Assembly (NCBI GenBank): GCA_022315425.1 | Contig: JAIUPT010000041.1 | Span: forward strand, 2,441,865-2,505,864 | Direction of reading: 5' to 3' | From: Pseudevernia furfuracea | Lineage: Eukaryota; Ascomycota; Lecanoromycetes; Lecanorales; Parmeliaceae | DNA: 64,000 bases | Part shown: piece after piece, positions 10,895-23,899 of the stretch | How positions within the stretch are numbered: the first letter of the stretch is position 1 | Layout of the letters: each line of letters opens with the position of its first letter | Made by a program: the position numbers and the translations under genes | Notes under the pieces: generated by a model | The model's input: the letters and a program-made list of their open reading frames with translations, nothing else | The model's database searches: none | Told to the model about the DNA's origin: nothing

Positions 10895-12167
10895 ATGAGT
10901 ATGTGAATGATATTCATGCCTTTAGGTGGAAAGGTTGTCCTGCGGGATGATGCTAATTAAGAATGATGGTTTTGGACGTACGTAAATTGCGATGGAAAGG
11001 TATGTCGCACAGCGTCACAGTTGTCAAGTTGCGACCGCAGGCGCATTTCGACACAGCAGTGATGATAGATAGTAAATGAACAAAGCTTCAACGGCTACCT
11101 ACCTACCTCTTGTTCCTGATGAGAACATGAGATTAGAGGGATAAATGTCTCTTCTATACCGTCTACTCCGGGCCTCGTCTCGTATGAGGATGTTGACTTG
11201 GAATACTTATAACCACCATGCAGGCTAGAAAGGCCCCCGGTGGCAGATGGTCCGGGACATCTCATCTTATAACAACAGATCCCCTCATTCCCTGTAATCG
11301 CCCCGCTTGATCCTCGGCAAGGGACGTCGGAAATTGCACCGGTGAGTTTTACCGTCGCTTGGACGGAGTATGTACAGCATGCATTATTACTCTAGTGCTC
11401 TCGGTTGAAAGCAAAAGGCTCACAACAAGCCAATGAAAGTCGGGACCGTCGGACATGAGAGCTCAGGACATAATAAATGAACATCTCTTTGACGACTGTC
11501 AACGCCGGTGAGATAATAATTGTGGTGGGACAGCCACCCGGCGGAACAACACGCATATTACCCCCCTCGAACGGTCATCAGAAGGCGGACTTGGGGCCTC
11601 GAGATAGTATTATCAAATCACTCCGAAGAGCAAAGAATAATAAGGTCTCAACTTCTTTGAGCGACTATATGAAGGATATAGCTAGTCTCTATTAATTGTT
11701 AATTGATAGCGAAAGCGTGGAAGAGATCTTATAACAACTCTGATTATTTTGTTTTCTTTGTTTACAGCTTTACGCGACGCGTCTTGGTATATGGTGTTTT
11801 TGGTTTAGGGGAGTTGCTCTAGTAACACACCGAAATTGCCCGAGTGAGGAACAACGATTCGAAGCTCTATACATACGAATATGATTGCGCGTTCGCAGCA
11901 AAAGGGCCAGCAGGTCAAATAATAGAGGCCTGGAAAAGGCATATTTTCCATACTCTCATGTCCAGTAGTGCCGAAAAACTACTCTCAAACTCCAAAACCA
12001 CGATCTCGTAGAGATCGTTCGTGACGAGAATCGTTATCATTGATGCTAAGGTAGGAGTAGTATACAAGATATCGGTGTCGACGAATTCAAAATTCGCATT
12101 ATTGACGCATGGCCAAAATGACTGCAACGGGATCAAAAGTTCTCAATGACACATGGTGGGAATTCGC
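10895..12167. other. intergenic transition zone to the AT-rich compartment
   Basis: Only short frames, for example 11477-11695 (72 codons, no domain). Base composition falls gradually towards the transposon block. No RNA gene was seen. Confidence 0.45.
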
Positions 12168-12293
12168 GGAGGTCTGCACAAAAAAGTCCTGGACAAAGCC
12201 CTAACCCTACTGTCGGAAGGCAACCCTCAAATTTGTATATGGGGCGTTATCCGATATAAGTCTTAGCGTCTAGGACTTTTTGTGTAGACCTCC
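12168..12293. repeat. 126-bp foldback element (MITE-like)
   Basis: The arms at 12168-12194 and 12268-12293 are near-perfect inverted repeats (GGAGGTCTGCACAAAAAAGT against GGAGGTCTACACAAAAAGT, mismatches of transition type plus one A). The interior contains CCCTAACCCT. No target duplication is clear. It could be a miniature inverted-repeat element or a transcriptional hairpin. Confidence 0.55.
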
Positions 12294-12756
12294 ATATGAT
12301 TAGAATAAATACAACAACGGCTTATAAACAAAGGTTTTTAATAACGTATAATTAATGACTGTAAGGTCAAGACGAAGCCTTTATGAAAGCATTCGTGGGC
12401 TTCGCAGTATGTAAGCGTGTCAAAGGGGATTACGTTTCGCGAAGAACTTAATCGAAAGATCAGCGAGCTTATCGATAGCTTCTCATATAATAACCTACTG
12501 ACGTGGTCGACCAGGTGAATCACCTCGTTACAATAAATGCCGCTGACTATAGTAACACTTTCGGCTTCTTTTAAGTCTACTATGATACAGCTTTATAAGA
12601 GTCTCTATTAAGATCTATAAGAGAAGAATTGATTGATTCTATAAAGTAATATGAAGACTACTTATATAGTCACTATTTGTTATTATACGAGATAGCTATA
12701 ATATAGTGCTGTAGTATTTTCTATAGTCTTCGTCGCACATCTCTCTGAGTAGATAG
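12294..12756. other. AT-rich boundary sequence
   Basis: No gene is supported. This AT-rich stretch lies between the foldback element and the first Copia LTR. Confidence 0.4.
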
Positions 12757-12878
12757 TGTCAAAATTCGGGTCACGTGACATGGTCACGTGATGCGCTAAG
12801 GCGCATCCTCATAGTCGCTCTTTACTCTCGTAGCATTCTATAGTTAACAACTAAGTGTCCTACCACCTATTCTTGACA
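12757..12878 (+). repeat. 5' LTR of copy A
   Basis: 122 bp, TGTCAA...TTGACA ends. Contains two TCACGTGA palindromes (E-box CACGTG core) separated by CATGG, followed by the 7-bp hairpin GATGCGC-TAAG-GCGCATC. The left flank is AGATA. Confidence 0.9.
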
Positions 12879-12893
12879 GGTTATGAGCCCGGG
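12879..12893 (+). other. primer binding site, initiator tRNA-Met anticodon-arm type
   Basis: GGTTATGAGCCCGGG directly abuts the LTR. It is complementary to the anticodon stem-loop of initiator tRNA-Met (the complement of the CAU anticodon is central), not to a tRNA 3' end, which indicates half-tRNA priming as described for Drosophila copia. Confidence 0.75.
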
Positions 12894-13515
12894 CTTGCTC
12901 GACGACTGTTTCACTTATATTCTATGTCTATCAGAGTCACAGTGATCTCTAAGCATCACGAGTTCATCGTAATGAACGTCGCGACAGCTATGAGACTCTG
13001 TTTTTCAATCTTCTTGAGATGGGTATTGTCCTCTACAAAATGATCGTCTTTGAAATTCGAAAGGCTGGGAGCTCTATCGCAAATCGACCCGCGACATATC
13101 GAATCTAATCGAACGTCGAACGTCGAACTCGTCATACGATCGTGCGATCGAATTTCACTAAGGTCTCTAAAACATTGTCAGCTTCTCTGCGTGAGACACG
13201 TTAAACACGTTCAACGAGAACATTTCTCTCGCGATATATATCGCTTCAGCGTTGATAAAGCGTTTACGTGAATCGAATCAATTATAACGACTTAAGAGGC
13301 TGAACTTCAGCATCAAATCGTCTGATCACACTTTAGAGTTGATTAGTTATCAACAAATCTTCACTCAGAGCGCGTATACGTCTGTTAAGAGTCAAAACAA
13401 CAAGGATTTCTTATTGAGATAGATCTTTCGATCTTATAAGTTCTCTAAAGAAGAGAGCTGAGACTCAGTCATCGAATTCTCTTTATCGTCATTCGACTTT
13501 ATTCTGTTATCGAAT

Positions 13516-16500
13516 ATGACTTCATCTCACGACGATAGTCATCGAAGCGACTATTTTAAATTCGAGTCTCTATCGAAGACTTAGTATAAGAAGAACGTTA
13601 TTTCTCTTCGAAGATCTGCACGTCTTTAACAATTGTCTTCGATACAGTCTTAGCGAAAATTAGATTAATTCAAATCTTTCTTGCCTCTAAGTATCTTTTA
13701 TCTCAATAATATCGTTCGTATCTATCGAAGATTCAAGTATAAGCACTTCTTATTTCTCGTATAAGAACTCGAAGATTAATAACAAAAGTTGTTAGATATC
13801 GATAAGACCCTCGAGAACTCTGACGAAGATCAGAGTATCTATTTTACTCTCACTGCTTTCGCGAACGTTAGTAATATTGACTTTCAATTCGAAGTCAGCG
13901 AAGACACTCTCAGTGTCTTAAGTGACATTGAGTTATTCGATCTTCGTGTCAAAAGCTCTCTGAATCTCACTTCTTCGACTTCGACTTCTTCGACTTTAAG
14001 ATCTTCGTTCTCTATCGCCTCTCTCGTCTCAGTTATCTCTCAAGCTAAGTCTTTCGTTTAAGCATTATCGTCGTTATTATTTATATCGTACGTGTCGCCC
14101 TTAGAAACCTTCTTAGCAATTCTTAGCATTTATAATCGACGAAGAATCAAGCGCATAAGACGTCGCAAGAAACATGTTAGTCTTAGTAGTTTCAACGACT
14201 GACTCTCTCGAAGAGAAAAGCGCTTTTTTCTTAAACTTTATTATTATTTTAAAGTTCAATCTGAGATATCGTCGATGAAAGTAGAATATCAACAATTAAT
14301 TAATGCTTAATAATCTTATTTTCTTTAATGCGATCATCAGTCATAGAGTCTATATCGTTATCTTTTATCGTCTCGAAAATAGCGATCGCGAACTCGTCGA
14401 AGTCGAATTCGACGATAAAGACTCTTAGATTATGCTCGATGCTCTAATCAAGAACTATTAGTCTAAGAGCACGAATCTCTATAGAGAACTAATACGTCGA
14501 ATATTCGATCTCACTCTTAAAGAAGAGAAAGTTCGTTAATACGAAAAGAACTTTCGTAAGATCATCTTCGACATCATCAGCCTTCATAAATCTCTCGTTA
14601 TTTCGAAGTCTCTACGAATTCTAATTTTTCTTATAAGACTTGACGACTCTTACGACATGTTCGAGTCAAGTTACACTCAAAATCATGATCTCTTTGAGAA
14701 CAAGTTCGTCAAGTTTTAAGAGATTGTCGTGATCGTCGTGAACGAAGAAGTTAGAATCTCCTTCAAAGAAGAAGAACTAATTATATATATCGTTTATAAC
14801 GATAAGAACAAAGACAAACAAGCTACTTTTAACAATCTCGACGACTCTAACATTAATCGTGAGATCTATTCTTCGTATAAGACAGTTAATTACAAATTCA
14901 GATATTCTCTTATCAAATACTAAATTAAGTTTTCTTATTTCAAGTCTAAGAAATTTATAACGAAAGAGAAAAAGAAGAAGAAGATAAAGATCTTCGACTT
15001 CGAGAATAAATTCTTAAGCAACAAGCGTAAACGCATCGAAGAGACGTCTTTTAATGTCTCTGCTTCAGAGGAGAACGATTATCTTAATGTTAATTATATC
15101 TTTCTGAAGAAACTAAACTTCATTATGCACTATTCGAATGTCAATTCGAACGACTTCAATATCCTCGATGCGGCTAATGATCAAGTCATTAATCTAATCG
15201 TCACGAAAGCTCTCGAATATAGTCTCATAACTGCGAATTTCGTGAATCTTCTCACTCGAGTCGTCGTAGATTCAGACTGCTCTCGTTATTCTTTCGCGAA
15301 TCGTTCGATGTTCATTATCTACGAAAAGATTTATTTTCGATCGATCAAGGGCATCGAGAGAAGCGAAGTGCAGTCTCAAGACTGTGACATTATTAGTCTC
15401 GACTGTGTGATTAGAGAAGAGTATATGACAGTCACTCTGCGAAATATCTTATATATGCTCGATATGAGCGTCAATCTTCTCTCGATCGATAAACTTTTAA
15501 ACTTCGATATCGCTGTCTTCTTTTATAAGATAAAGTACACTCTCATTAAGAACGATCTAAAGCTTATCGATACTCGTAATCGTGATCTCTTCTTTTTGAA
15601 TCTCTGACAGAGTCGAAATAGTACTCTAATCGTCTATAGTGTGCTCTCGAATCTTATTTATTAACTCTGATATGCTCGCATAAGTTATTTGAGTTAAAAC
15701 AATCTAAACAAGCTCTCAAATATGATCGTTGAGATGAACTTCATTAAGAACATTGCGAAGGAGTATATCTGTGAATATTATATTATAAAACGTCAGAAGA
15801 CTGTTTCTTATGATAGTCTCACAGAGTTAGAAACGCAGTCTAACGAATTTGTTTATAGTGATCTCGTAGAGTCTCTATCCTCTACTGAATTCAATAACTA
15901 CAGATACTTTGTGATATTTAAGAATAATTTCATCTCCTACTCTAAAGTGTACTATATTCGTCATAAGAATAAAACGTTTGTTATATTCTTACGTTTTAAA
16001 GTCTTTCTAGAGTCACGAGACTATAAGATCTATCGTATTCGCCTCGATAATAAGAGAGAGTATATGTTTAAGGTCTTCTTAAATTATCTTCTTTAGTGCG
16101 AAATCAGACAGAAGCTCACTGTATCTGAGAATCTCGAAATAAACGAGACGATCGAACGTTTTGAGTAGACCTTGCTGTATAAGATACATTTTATACTATT
16201 AAGTTCCTAGCTCAACAAGTCTTTCTGACTCGAAATCGTGATCATCACCAATTATTTGATGTTGCGATCCCTCAACGTTCGAATCATTATAACGTTATTT
16301 GAGACTTTTTATTATCGAAAGCTCATTTTATCTTATCTGCGAACGATTAATTTCATCGTCTATGCGTTAAAGCGTATTTAAAAGAAACTCGTGAATAAAA
16401 GCGAAAAGTGTGTTCTTCTGAGATATAAAGAGGAGTTCATTTTCCGTCTATATAATCTCATCAAGAAGAAGATTATTCGAATTAATAATATTCACTTCGT

Positions 16501-17395
16501 TAAGAAGCGTTTCTTGATTGTAAATCTCGAAGAAAAGACGAACGCTCATGAGCTCTCGATCAAGCGACAACGTCTTCATATATTAGTATTCGCTATAGAG
16601 GAGACACTTGATGAACAGCGTATTATTAACATTTCGAAAGACATTGCCCTTATTATGAAGTTCTCAACGACTGTATCTGCATCTGCAATAAACAGATCAA
16701 GATCAAATTTCTCATAATTAGCTGAAAAGCAGACGTCTACATCAAAGCCCTCGTTTCTCGCACGAGTCGTATCATCGATCGCGTTCGCGCGAGTCTCTCG
16801 ATCAATTGCTGCATTATCAGCTGTCGAAGAAATAACTCGTTCTCTCACTGTCGTCGAAATGATTCGCAAAGATCTCGAGCTAAGTGCGATTCAAAGAGTA
16901 CTTCTTAATTATCTCGACATTACGATTTCGAATCTGCGAGATCTATCATCTGACTCTCTCTCGAGAACATTCGCGACCTTTGCGTTACTAACGAATCATA
17001 TCAATAAGTCGAATATTTTCGAGCCGACGATCTATCAATAGATCATTTTCAATCAACTCTCTCGTATACACTGAGAGCTCGTTATGTAAGACGAATACAA
17101 ATCTCTTATGAACAACAATACTTGATGTCTAATTCAGACGTCTTCAGATATTCATATTCTGAGAGATCGCTGAGTAGATCTATATCGTGAAGCGAGACCT
17201 CGCTGAGAAAGTTACTCGCTATAAGACTCGCTGAGTGATTCGAGGTTTCGAATAACAGAAGAGTCGTGACTATCATAACACGTTCGTCTTAGTGATCAAG
17301 TTTATGAGTTATAAGACGATCTTTGCTCTGATAGCGATTCTAAACTAAGACGTAAAATAAATAAACGTCAAAATCGTCTTTCTTTACGATAGCAT
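13516..17395 (+). pseudogene. gag-integrase-RT remnant of copy A
   Basis: Recognisable pieces in order: the upstream frame (from 13516), gag (about 14290-14930, ending in a Cys-Cys-His-Cys-like knuckle), protease/integrase-proximal sequence (15125-15607, with LIVTKALE, VVVDSDCSRYSF and LRNILYMLDMSVNLLSIDKLL), integrase core (15722-16100), integrase C-terminus with a NKSEKCVLLRY segment (16391-16717), and the RT start (16859-17395). Interrupting stops are mostly CAA/CAG to TAA/TAG and TGG to TGA. RT motifs beyond the N-terminal part are missing because the element is truncated. Confidence 0.75.
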
Positions 17396-17399
17396 TCAA

Positions 17400-17521
17400 T
17401 GTGAAAAATAGGTGATAGGACACTTAGTTGTTAACTATAGAATGCTACGAGAGTAAAGAGCGACTATGAGGATGCGCCTTAGCGCATCACGTGACCATGT
17501 CACGTGACCCGAATTTTGACA
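17400..17521 (-). repeat. 3' LTR of copy B
   Basis: 122 bp; on the plus strand it begins TGTGAAAAATAGG and ends GAATTTTGACA. The polypurine tract (minus GAGCGAAGGGGAG) adjoins it at 17522-17534. Confidence 0.9.
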
Positions 17522-17989
17522 CTCCCCTTCGCTCGCATACTCAAAAATGCGAAAACACGATTTTCGCACTTCGCGACGCAAAAAACCCCAATCGGGTTAG
17601 CGCGAAGTCCGATTCACAAAAGTGAAGAAACCAAGTTCTGAAAACGACTATGTCAAATTCGAATCAAGTTCTGAAAACGACTATATCAAATTCGAAGATA
17701 TGTAAAAATCCGTTCTGATCCTTCATACAAAACTTCCATTTTCCGAAAAAAGGCGATTTTTTGAAAGTTTTCTTTGAAATAGATCTGATACACACTCAAT
17801 TTCTATCAAAACGAGGTCGGTGAATACATGAGGGGGTGGAACAAGAAGCAGTGAAAGAAAACCGAAGATCTGACGTCTATAGACAAGGTGAATAGCGTTA
17901 TTCCTCTGAAATTAACGACTTCAGATTAGAAGCAAGAGCGTTGAGGGTTAGTCTTTGACGCTGAGAGAATGTTTTGAGACTGATTTCAT

Positions 17990-20900
17990 CTTAAGAACAT
18001 CGCGAAAGATAACGAATTTGTCGAGACAGAGGGCTTTAATGAGATCGTCGATCATTTGTTTATCCGTGAATACGAATTGCATGTTCACGATGTCGTTATT
18101 GACTTTTTCACGCACGAAATGATGAGCGATGTCAATGTGCTTGATACGAGCATGGAACTAAGCGTTCTTGACGAGGGCAATTGCGCTCTAATTGTCGTCG
18201 AAGATTATAATGATCTTCGAGTCAGAGTCTCGGGGCCGCAGGAGTTGATTAAAGAGAGTTTTCAGTCAAATGACTTCTTTAATAGTCAACGTTTGATCGA
18301 TATACTCGACTTCGCAAGTGAATAACGCGACGATGACTTGACGCTTTGATGATCAGCTGATGACGTCGCTATCGACGTTGAATAGGTAGTCGAAGATAGA
18401 TCTTCGGGTCGAGTCGTCAGCTCAATCGAAATCGATATATTCGATGAGGGCTTGAAGGGATCCTTTGTACACGAGTTCGTAGTGCATCGTGTCTCTAAGA
18501 TATCGAAAGATTCGGATCACTGCATTCCAGTGTGCCTGGGTCGAGTTGACTGAATAGCGGCTGATAAGAGAGACAGTATAGGCGATATCAGAACGAGTTC
18601 CTAACATGATATACATGAGGGATTTCACGGCGGATTGATAATCCTCGCACAGCTTTCTCGGGGCAATATAGCCCTCTTTCGCAGGTTGTAGCTTGCGACT
18701 AATTTTCAGAGGCGTGGAGACTGAATTAAGACTTTAGCAGTTGAAATGCTTCAAGAAACGAGTGACATAGACTACTTGTCTCAGACGAAGAATATCGACG
18801 ACACGATCCCTTTTGACGGTCATATCTAAATAATAGACGCAAGGTCTCAAGTCGAACATGTGAAACTTGTCATTGAGGGCCTTTTTGATACGCTGAATAC
18901 CGATTTTGCTGAGGTCGATAATTAATACATCGTTCACATAGAGGGCTACAGTGATGCCCTTCTTGACGTTCATAAAGACACTCTCGTTCGATTCGATGAG
19001 TATTAGTTCGAGTTTCTTCATGTACTTCGAGAAGTACTGATATCAAATTCTAAGAGATTGCTTAAGTTCATAGAGGGTCTTATTTAGCTTACAAACTTTG
19101 ATATCGTTCTTACTGAAATCATCGAGCTGTCGCACATAAATCGTCTCTTAAACGTTATCGTAGAGAAAGACGGTTTTGACGTTTATTTGTTTTACGTCCC
19201 AGTTCAGAGCCGCTATCAGAGCAAAGATCGCCTTATAACTCATAGACTTAATCACTAAGACGAACGTGTCATGATAGTCACGACCCTCCTGCTATTCGAA
19301 ATCTCGAATCACTCAGCGAGCCTTATAACGAGTGACTTTCTCAGCGAGGCCTCGCTTCACGATATAGACTCAGCGATCTCTCAGAATATGAATATCTGAA
19401 GACGTCTGAATCAGACATCAAGTATTGTTGTTTATAAGAGATTTATATTCGTCTTGTATAACGAGCTCTCAGTGCATGCGAGAGAGTTGATTGAAAATGA
19501 TCTATTGATAGATCGTCGACTCGAAAATATTCGACTTATTGACATGATTCGTTAGTAACGCAAAGGTCGCGAATGTTCTCGAGAGAGGGTCAGGTGATAG
19601 ATCTCGTAGATTCGAAATCGTAGTGTCGAGATAATCAAGGAGTACCCTTTGAATCGCACTTAGCTCGAGGTCTTCGCGAATCATTTCGACGACAGTGAGA
19701 GAACGAGTTATTCTTTCGATAGCTAATAATGTAACAATTGATCGAGAGGCTCGCGCGAACGCGATCGATAATACGGCTCGTGCGAGGGACGAGGGCTTTG
19801 ATGTAGGCGCCTACTTTTCAGCTGATCATGGGAAATTTGATCTTGATCTGTTTATTGCAGATGCAGATGCAGTCGTTGAGAGCTTTATAATGAGAGCAAT
19901 GTCTTTCGAAATGTTAATAATACGCTGTTCATCAAGTATCTCCTCTATAGCGAATACTGATACATAAAGACGTTGTCGCTTGATCGAGGGCTTATGAGCG
20001 TTCGTTTTTTCTTCGAGGTTCACAATCAAGGGACGCTTCTCAACGAAGTGAACATTATTGACTCGAATAATCTTCTTCTTGATGAGATTATATAGACGGA
20101 AAATGAACTCTCCTTCATATTTTAGAAGAACACACTTTTCGCTTTTATTCACGAGTTTCTTTTAAATACGCTTCAACGCATAGGCGATGAAATTAATCGT
20201 TCGCAGATGAGATAAAATGAGCTTTCGATAATAAAAAGTCTCAAATGACGTTACAATGATTCGAACGTTGAAGGATCGCAACATCAAATAATTGATGATG
20301 ATCACGATTTCAGATCAGAAAGACTTGTTGAGCTGGGAACTTAGCAGTATGAGATGCATCTTATATAACAAGATCTGCTCAAAACGTTCGATCGCCTCGT
20401 TCATTTCGAAGTTCTCAGATACAGTTGGCTTCTATCTGATTTCGCACTAAAGGAGATAATTCAAGAAGATCTTGAACATATACTCTTTCTTATTGTCGAG
20501 GCGAATACGATAGATCTTATAGTCTCGTGACTCTAGAAAGACTTTGAAACGTAAGAACATGATAAACGTTTTACTCTTATAACGAATGCAGTACACTTTA
20601 GAGTAGGAGATGAAATTATTCTTGAATGTTATAAAGTATCTGTAGTTATTGAATTTAGTAGGGGATAGAGACTCTACGAGATTACTATAAACAAATTCGT
20701 CAGGCTGCGTTTCTGACTCTGTGAGACTATCATAAGAGATAGCCTTCTGACGTCTCATGATATAATATTCGCAGATGTACTCCTCCGCAATGTTCTTGAT
20801 GAAGTTCATCTCAACGATCATATTTGAGAGCTTGTTCAGATTGTTCTAATTCAAATGACTTATACGAGTATATCAGAGTTGATAAATAAGATTCGAGAAC

Positions 20901-23018
20901 ACACTATAGACGATTAGAGCACTGTTTCGACTCTATCAGAGATTCAAAAAGAAGAGATCACGATTACGAGTATCGATAAGCTTTAGATCGTTCTTAATGA
21001 GAGTGCACTCTGTCTTATAAAAGAAGACAGCGATGTCGAAGTTTAGAAGTTTATCGATCGAGAGAAGATTAACGCTCATATCGAGCACATATAAGACATT
21101 ACGCAGAGTGACTGTCACATATTCTCCTCTAATCACACAGTCGAGACTAATAATATCACAGTCTTAAGACTGCACTTCGCTCCCCTCGATGTTCTTGATC
21201 GATCGAGAGTAAATCTTTTCGTAGATAATGAACATCGAACGATTCGCGAAAGAATAACGAGAGCAGTCTGAATCTACGACGACTCGAGTGAGGAGATTCA
21301 CGAAATTCGCAGCCATGAGACTATGTTCGAGAGCTTTCGTGACGATCAGATTAATGACTTGATCATTAGCCGCATCGAGGATATTGAAGTCGTTCGAGTT
21401 GATATTCGAATAGTGCATAATGAAGTTCAGTTCCTTCAGAAAGACATAATTGACATTAAGATAATCGTCCTTCTCTGAAGCAGAGACATTAAAAGACGTC
21501 TCTTCGATGCGCTTGCGCTTGTTGCTTAAGGGTTTATTCTCGAAGTTGAAGACCTTTACCTTCTTCTTCTTTTCCTCTTTTGTTATGAATTTCTCAGACT
21601 TAAGGTGAGAAAACTTGGTTCAACATTTAATAAAGAGATGTCTGAATTTGCGATCAGCTGCCTTACACGGAGAGCAGGTCTCACGATTGATGTCAGAGCC
21701 GCCGAGATTGTTAAAAGCAGCTTGTTTACCTTTGCCCTTATCGTTGCGAGCGACATATATGATCAGTTCTCCTTCTTTGAAGAAGATCCTAACTTCTTCG
21801 TTCACGACGATCACGATAATCTCTTGAAACTTGACGGACTTGTTTTTAAAGAGATCATGATTTTGAGTGTAACTTGACTCGAACATGTCGTAAGAGTCGT
21901 CAAGTTTCATAAGGAAAATTAGAATTCGCAGAGACTTCGAAATGACGAGGAATTTATAAAGGCTGGTGATGTCGAAGGTGACCTTACGAAAGTTCTTTTC
22001 ATATTGACGAACTTTCTCTTCTCCAAGAGTGAGATCGAATATTCGACGCATTAGTTCTCTGTAGAGATTCGTGCCCTTAGACTAATAGTCCTTGATCAGA
22101 ATATCGAGTATAATCTGAGAGTCTTTATCGTCGAATTCGGCTTCGATGAGTTCGCGATCGTTATTCTTAAGACGATGAAAGATAGCGATGCAGATTCTAT
22201 GACTGATAATCGTATTAAAGAAAACAAGGTTGTTAAGCATCAATCAATTGTTGATATTCTGCTTTCATCGACGATATTCCAGATTGAACTCTAAAATGAT
22301 AATGAAGTTTAGAGAGAAAGCGCTTCTCCCTTCGAGAGGGTCAGTCGCTAAAACTATTAGGGCTGACATGTTTCTTGCGACGCCTTATGCGCTTGATTCT
22401 TCGTCGATTATAGATGTTGAGAATTACTGAGGAGATTTCTAAGAGCGGCACGTACGATGTAAATAGTGACGGCGATGGTGCCCAAACGAAAGACTCAGCT
22501 TGAGAGGTAACTAAGGCAATAGAGAACGAAGGCCTTAAAGTTGAAGAAGTCGAAGTCGAAGAAGTGGGATTCAAAGAACTTTTGACACGAAGATCGAATA
22601 ACTTAGTGTCGCTTGAGACACTGAGAATGTCTTCGCTGACTTCGAATTGAAGATCGATACTACTAACGTTCGCGAAAGCAGTGGGAGTAAAATAGATGCT
22701 CTGATCTTCGTCAGAGTTCTCGAGAGTCTTATCGATATCTAATAACTTTTACTGTTGATCTTCGAGTTCTTGCACGAGAAATAAAAAGTGCTTATGCTTA
22801 AATCTTCGATAGATACGAACGATATTATTGAGATGAAAGATACTTAGAGATAAGAAAGATTTGAATTGATCTAATTTCCGCTGAGACTGTATCGAAGACA
22901 ATTGCTGAAGGCGTGTAAATCTTCGAAGGGGAATAACGTTCTTCTTATGCTGAGTCTTCGACAGGGACTCGAATTCAGAATAGTCGCTTCGATGACTGCC
23001 GTCGTGGAATGAAGTCAT
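17990..23018 (-). pseudogene. upstream frame, gag and pol of copy B, RIP-degraded
   Basis: Minus-strand pieces: upstream frame (23018 to about 22490), gag (about 22250-21600) with a Cys/His knuckle (CSPCKAADRKFRHLFIKC), integrase-proximal region (21418-20936), integrase core (20821-20447), integrase C-terminus (20152-19826), RT (about 19684-18600) and RNase H (about 18600-17990). The RT catalytic motif reads YVND instead of YVDD (18734-19021 frame), so it is catalytically dead. Stops at Trp positions are TGA. RNase H retains a DDN-like core, but the codon after it has become a stop. Confidence 0.8.
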
Positions 23019-23063
23019 ATTCGACGATAGAATAAAGTCGAATGGCGATGAAAAGAATTCGGT

Positions 23064-23307
23064 GACTGGGCCTCAGCCCTCTTCTTCAGAGGACTTGTGA
23101 GGTCGAAAGGTCTATCTCAACAAGAAATCCTTGTTGTTTTGACCCTCAACAGGCGTATACGCGCTCTGAGTGAAGGTTTGTCGATGACTGAGCCTCAGCT
23201 CTCTTCTTCAGAGAACTTATGAGATCGAAAGATCTATCTCAACAAGAAATTCTTGTTGTTTTGACCCTCAACAGGCGTATACGCGCTCTAAGTAGAGATT
23301 TGTCGAT
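23064..23307 (-). repeat. 122-bp tandem duplication in the leader of copy B
   Basis: Two adjacent copies (23064-23185 and 23186-23307) containing the CTCTTCTTCAGAG and TTGACCCTCAACAGGCGTAT segments. Copies A and C have a single unit, so this duplication is private to B. Confidence 0.85.
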
Positions 23308-23762
23308 GACTAATCAACTCTGAAGTGTGATCAGACGATTTGATGCTGAAGTTCAGCCTCTTGAGTCGTCATAATTGATTCGATTCACGTAAACGCTTTA
23401 TCAACGCTGAAGCGATATACACCGCGAGAGAAATGTCCTCGTTGAGCGTGTTTAACGTGTCTCACGCAGGGAAGCTGACAATGTTTCAGAGACCTTAGTG
23501 AAATTCGATCGCACGGTCGTATGGCGAGTTCGACGTTCGGCGTTCGATTAGATTCGATATGTCGAGGGTCGATTTGCGGTAGGACTCTCAGCCCCCCGAA
23601 TTTCAAAGACGATCATTTTGTAGAGGGCAATGCTTATCTCAAGAAGATTGAAAAACAGAGTCTCATAGCTGTCGCGGCGTTCATTGCGATGAACTCGTGA
23701 TGCTTAGAGGTCACTGTGGCTCTGGTAGGCATAGGGTATAAGTGAAACAGTCGCCGAGCAAG

Positions 23763-23777
23763 CCCGGGCTCATAACC
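23763..23777 (-). other. primer binding site of copy B
   Basis: Minus-strand GGTTATGAGCCCGGG directly after the 5' LTR; same anticodon-arm complement as in copies A and C. Confidence 0.75.
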
Positions 23778-23899
23778 TGTGAAAAATAGGTGGTAGAACA
23801 CTTAGTTGTTAACTATAGAATGCTACGAGAGTAAAGAGCGACTATGAGGATGCGCCTTAGCGCATCACGTGACCATGTCACGTGACCCGAATTTTGACA
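23778..23899 (-). repeat. 5' LTR of copy B
   Basis: 122 bp, the same as the partner at 17400 except for two transitions. Both B LTRs share the variant TGTGAAAA terminus, showing that they belong to one element. Confidence 0.9.

Larger units (their letters stand above)
12757..17399 (+). mobile_element. Copia element copy A, 3' truncated
   Basis: Starts with a 122-bp LTR, then a primer binding site, the extra upstream frame, gag, integrase and the first part of the reverse transcriptase, and stops abruptly at 17399 where the LTR of copy B begins in the opposite orientation. It is the most heavily mutated member: compared with copy C most changes are C-to-T or G-to-A. Numerous stops remain. There is no 3' LTR and no target duplication. 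Confidence 0.85.
17400..23899 (-). mobile_element. Copia element copy B, complete with both LTRs, RIP-inactivated
   Basis: 6500 bp, minus orientation. The 5' LTR is at 23778-23899 and the 3' LTR at 17400-17521, each 122 bp and differing at two positions (both GG-to-GA). Order along the minus strand: LTR, primer site, leader with a 122-bp tandem duplication, upstream frame, gag, integrase, RT, RNase H, about 400 bp of 3' untranslated sequence, polypurine tract, LTR. Flanking pentamers TTCAA and TTAGA do not match, so no target duplication is visible. Confidence 0.9.

Noticed and set aside
18056..18325. Plus-strand frame (89 codons) and its near-identical relatives at 57036 and 61804
   Set aside because: Antisense of the RNase H coding region of the Copia copies.
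12757..23899. Copy B nested inside copy A
   Set aside because: The 3' half of A is not found beyond B's right LTR and the flanks show no target duplication.
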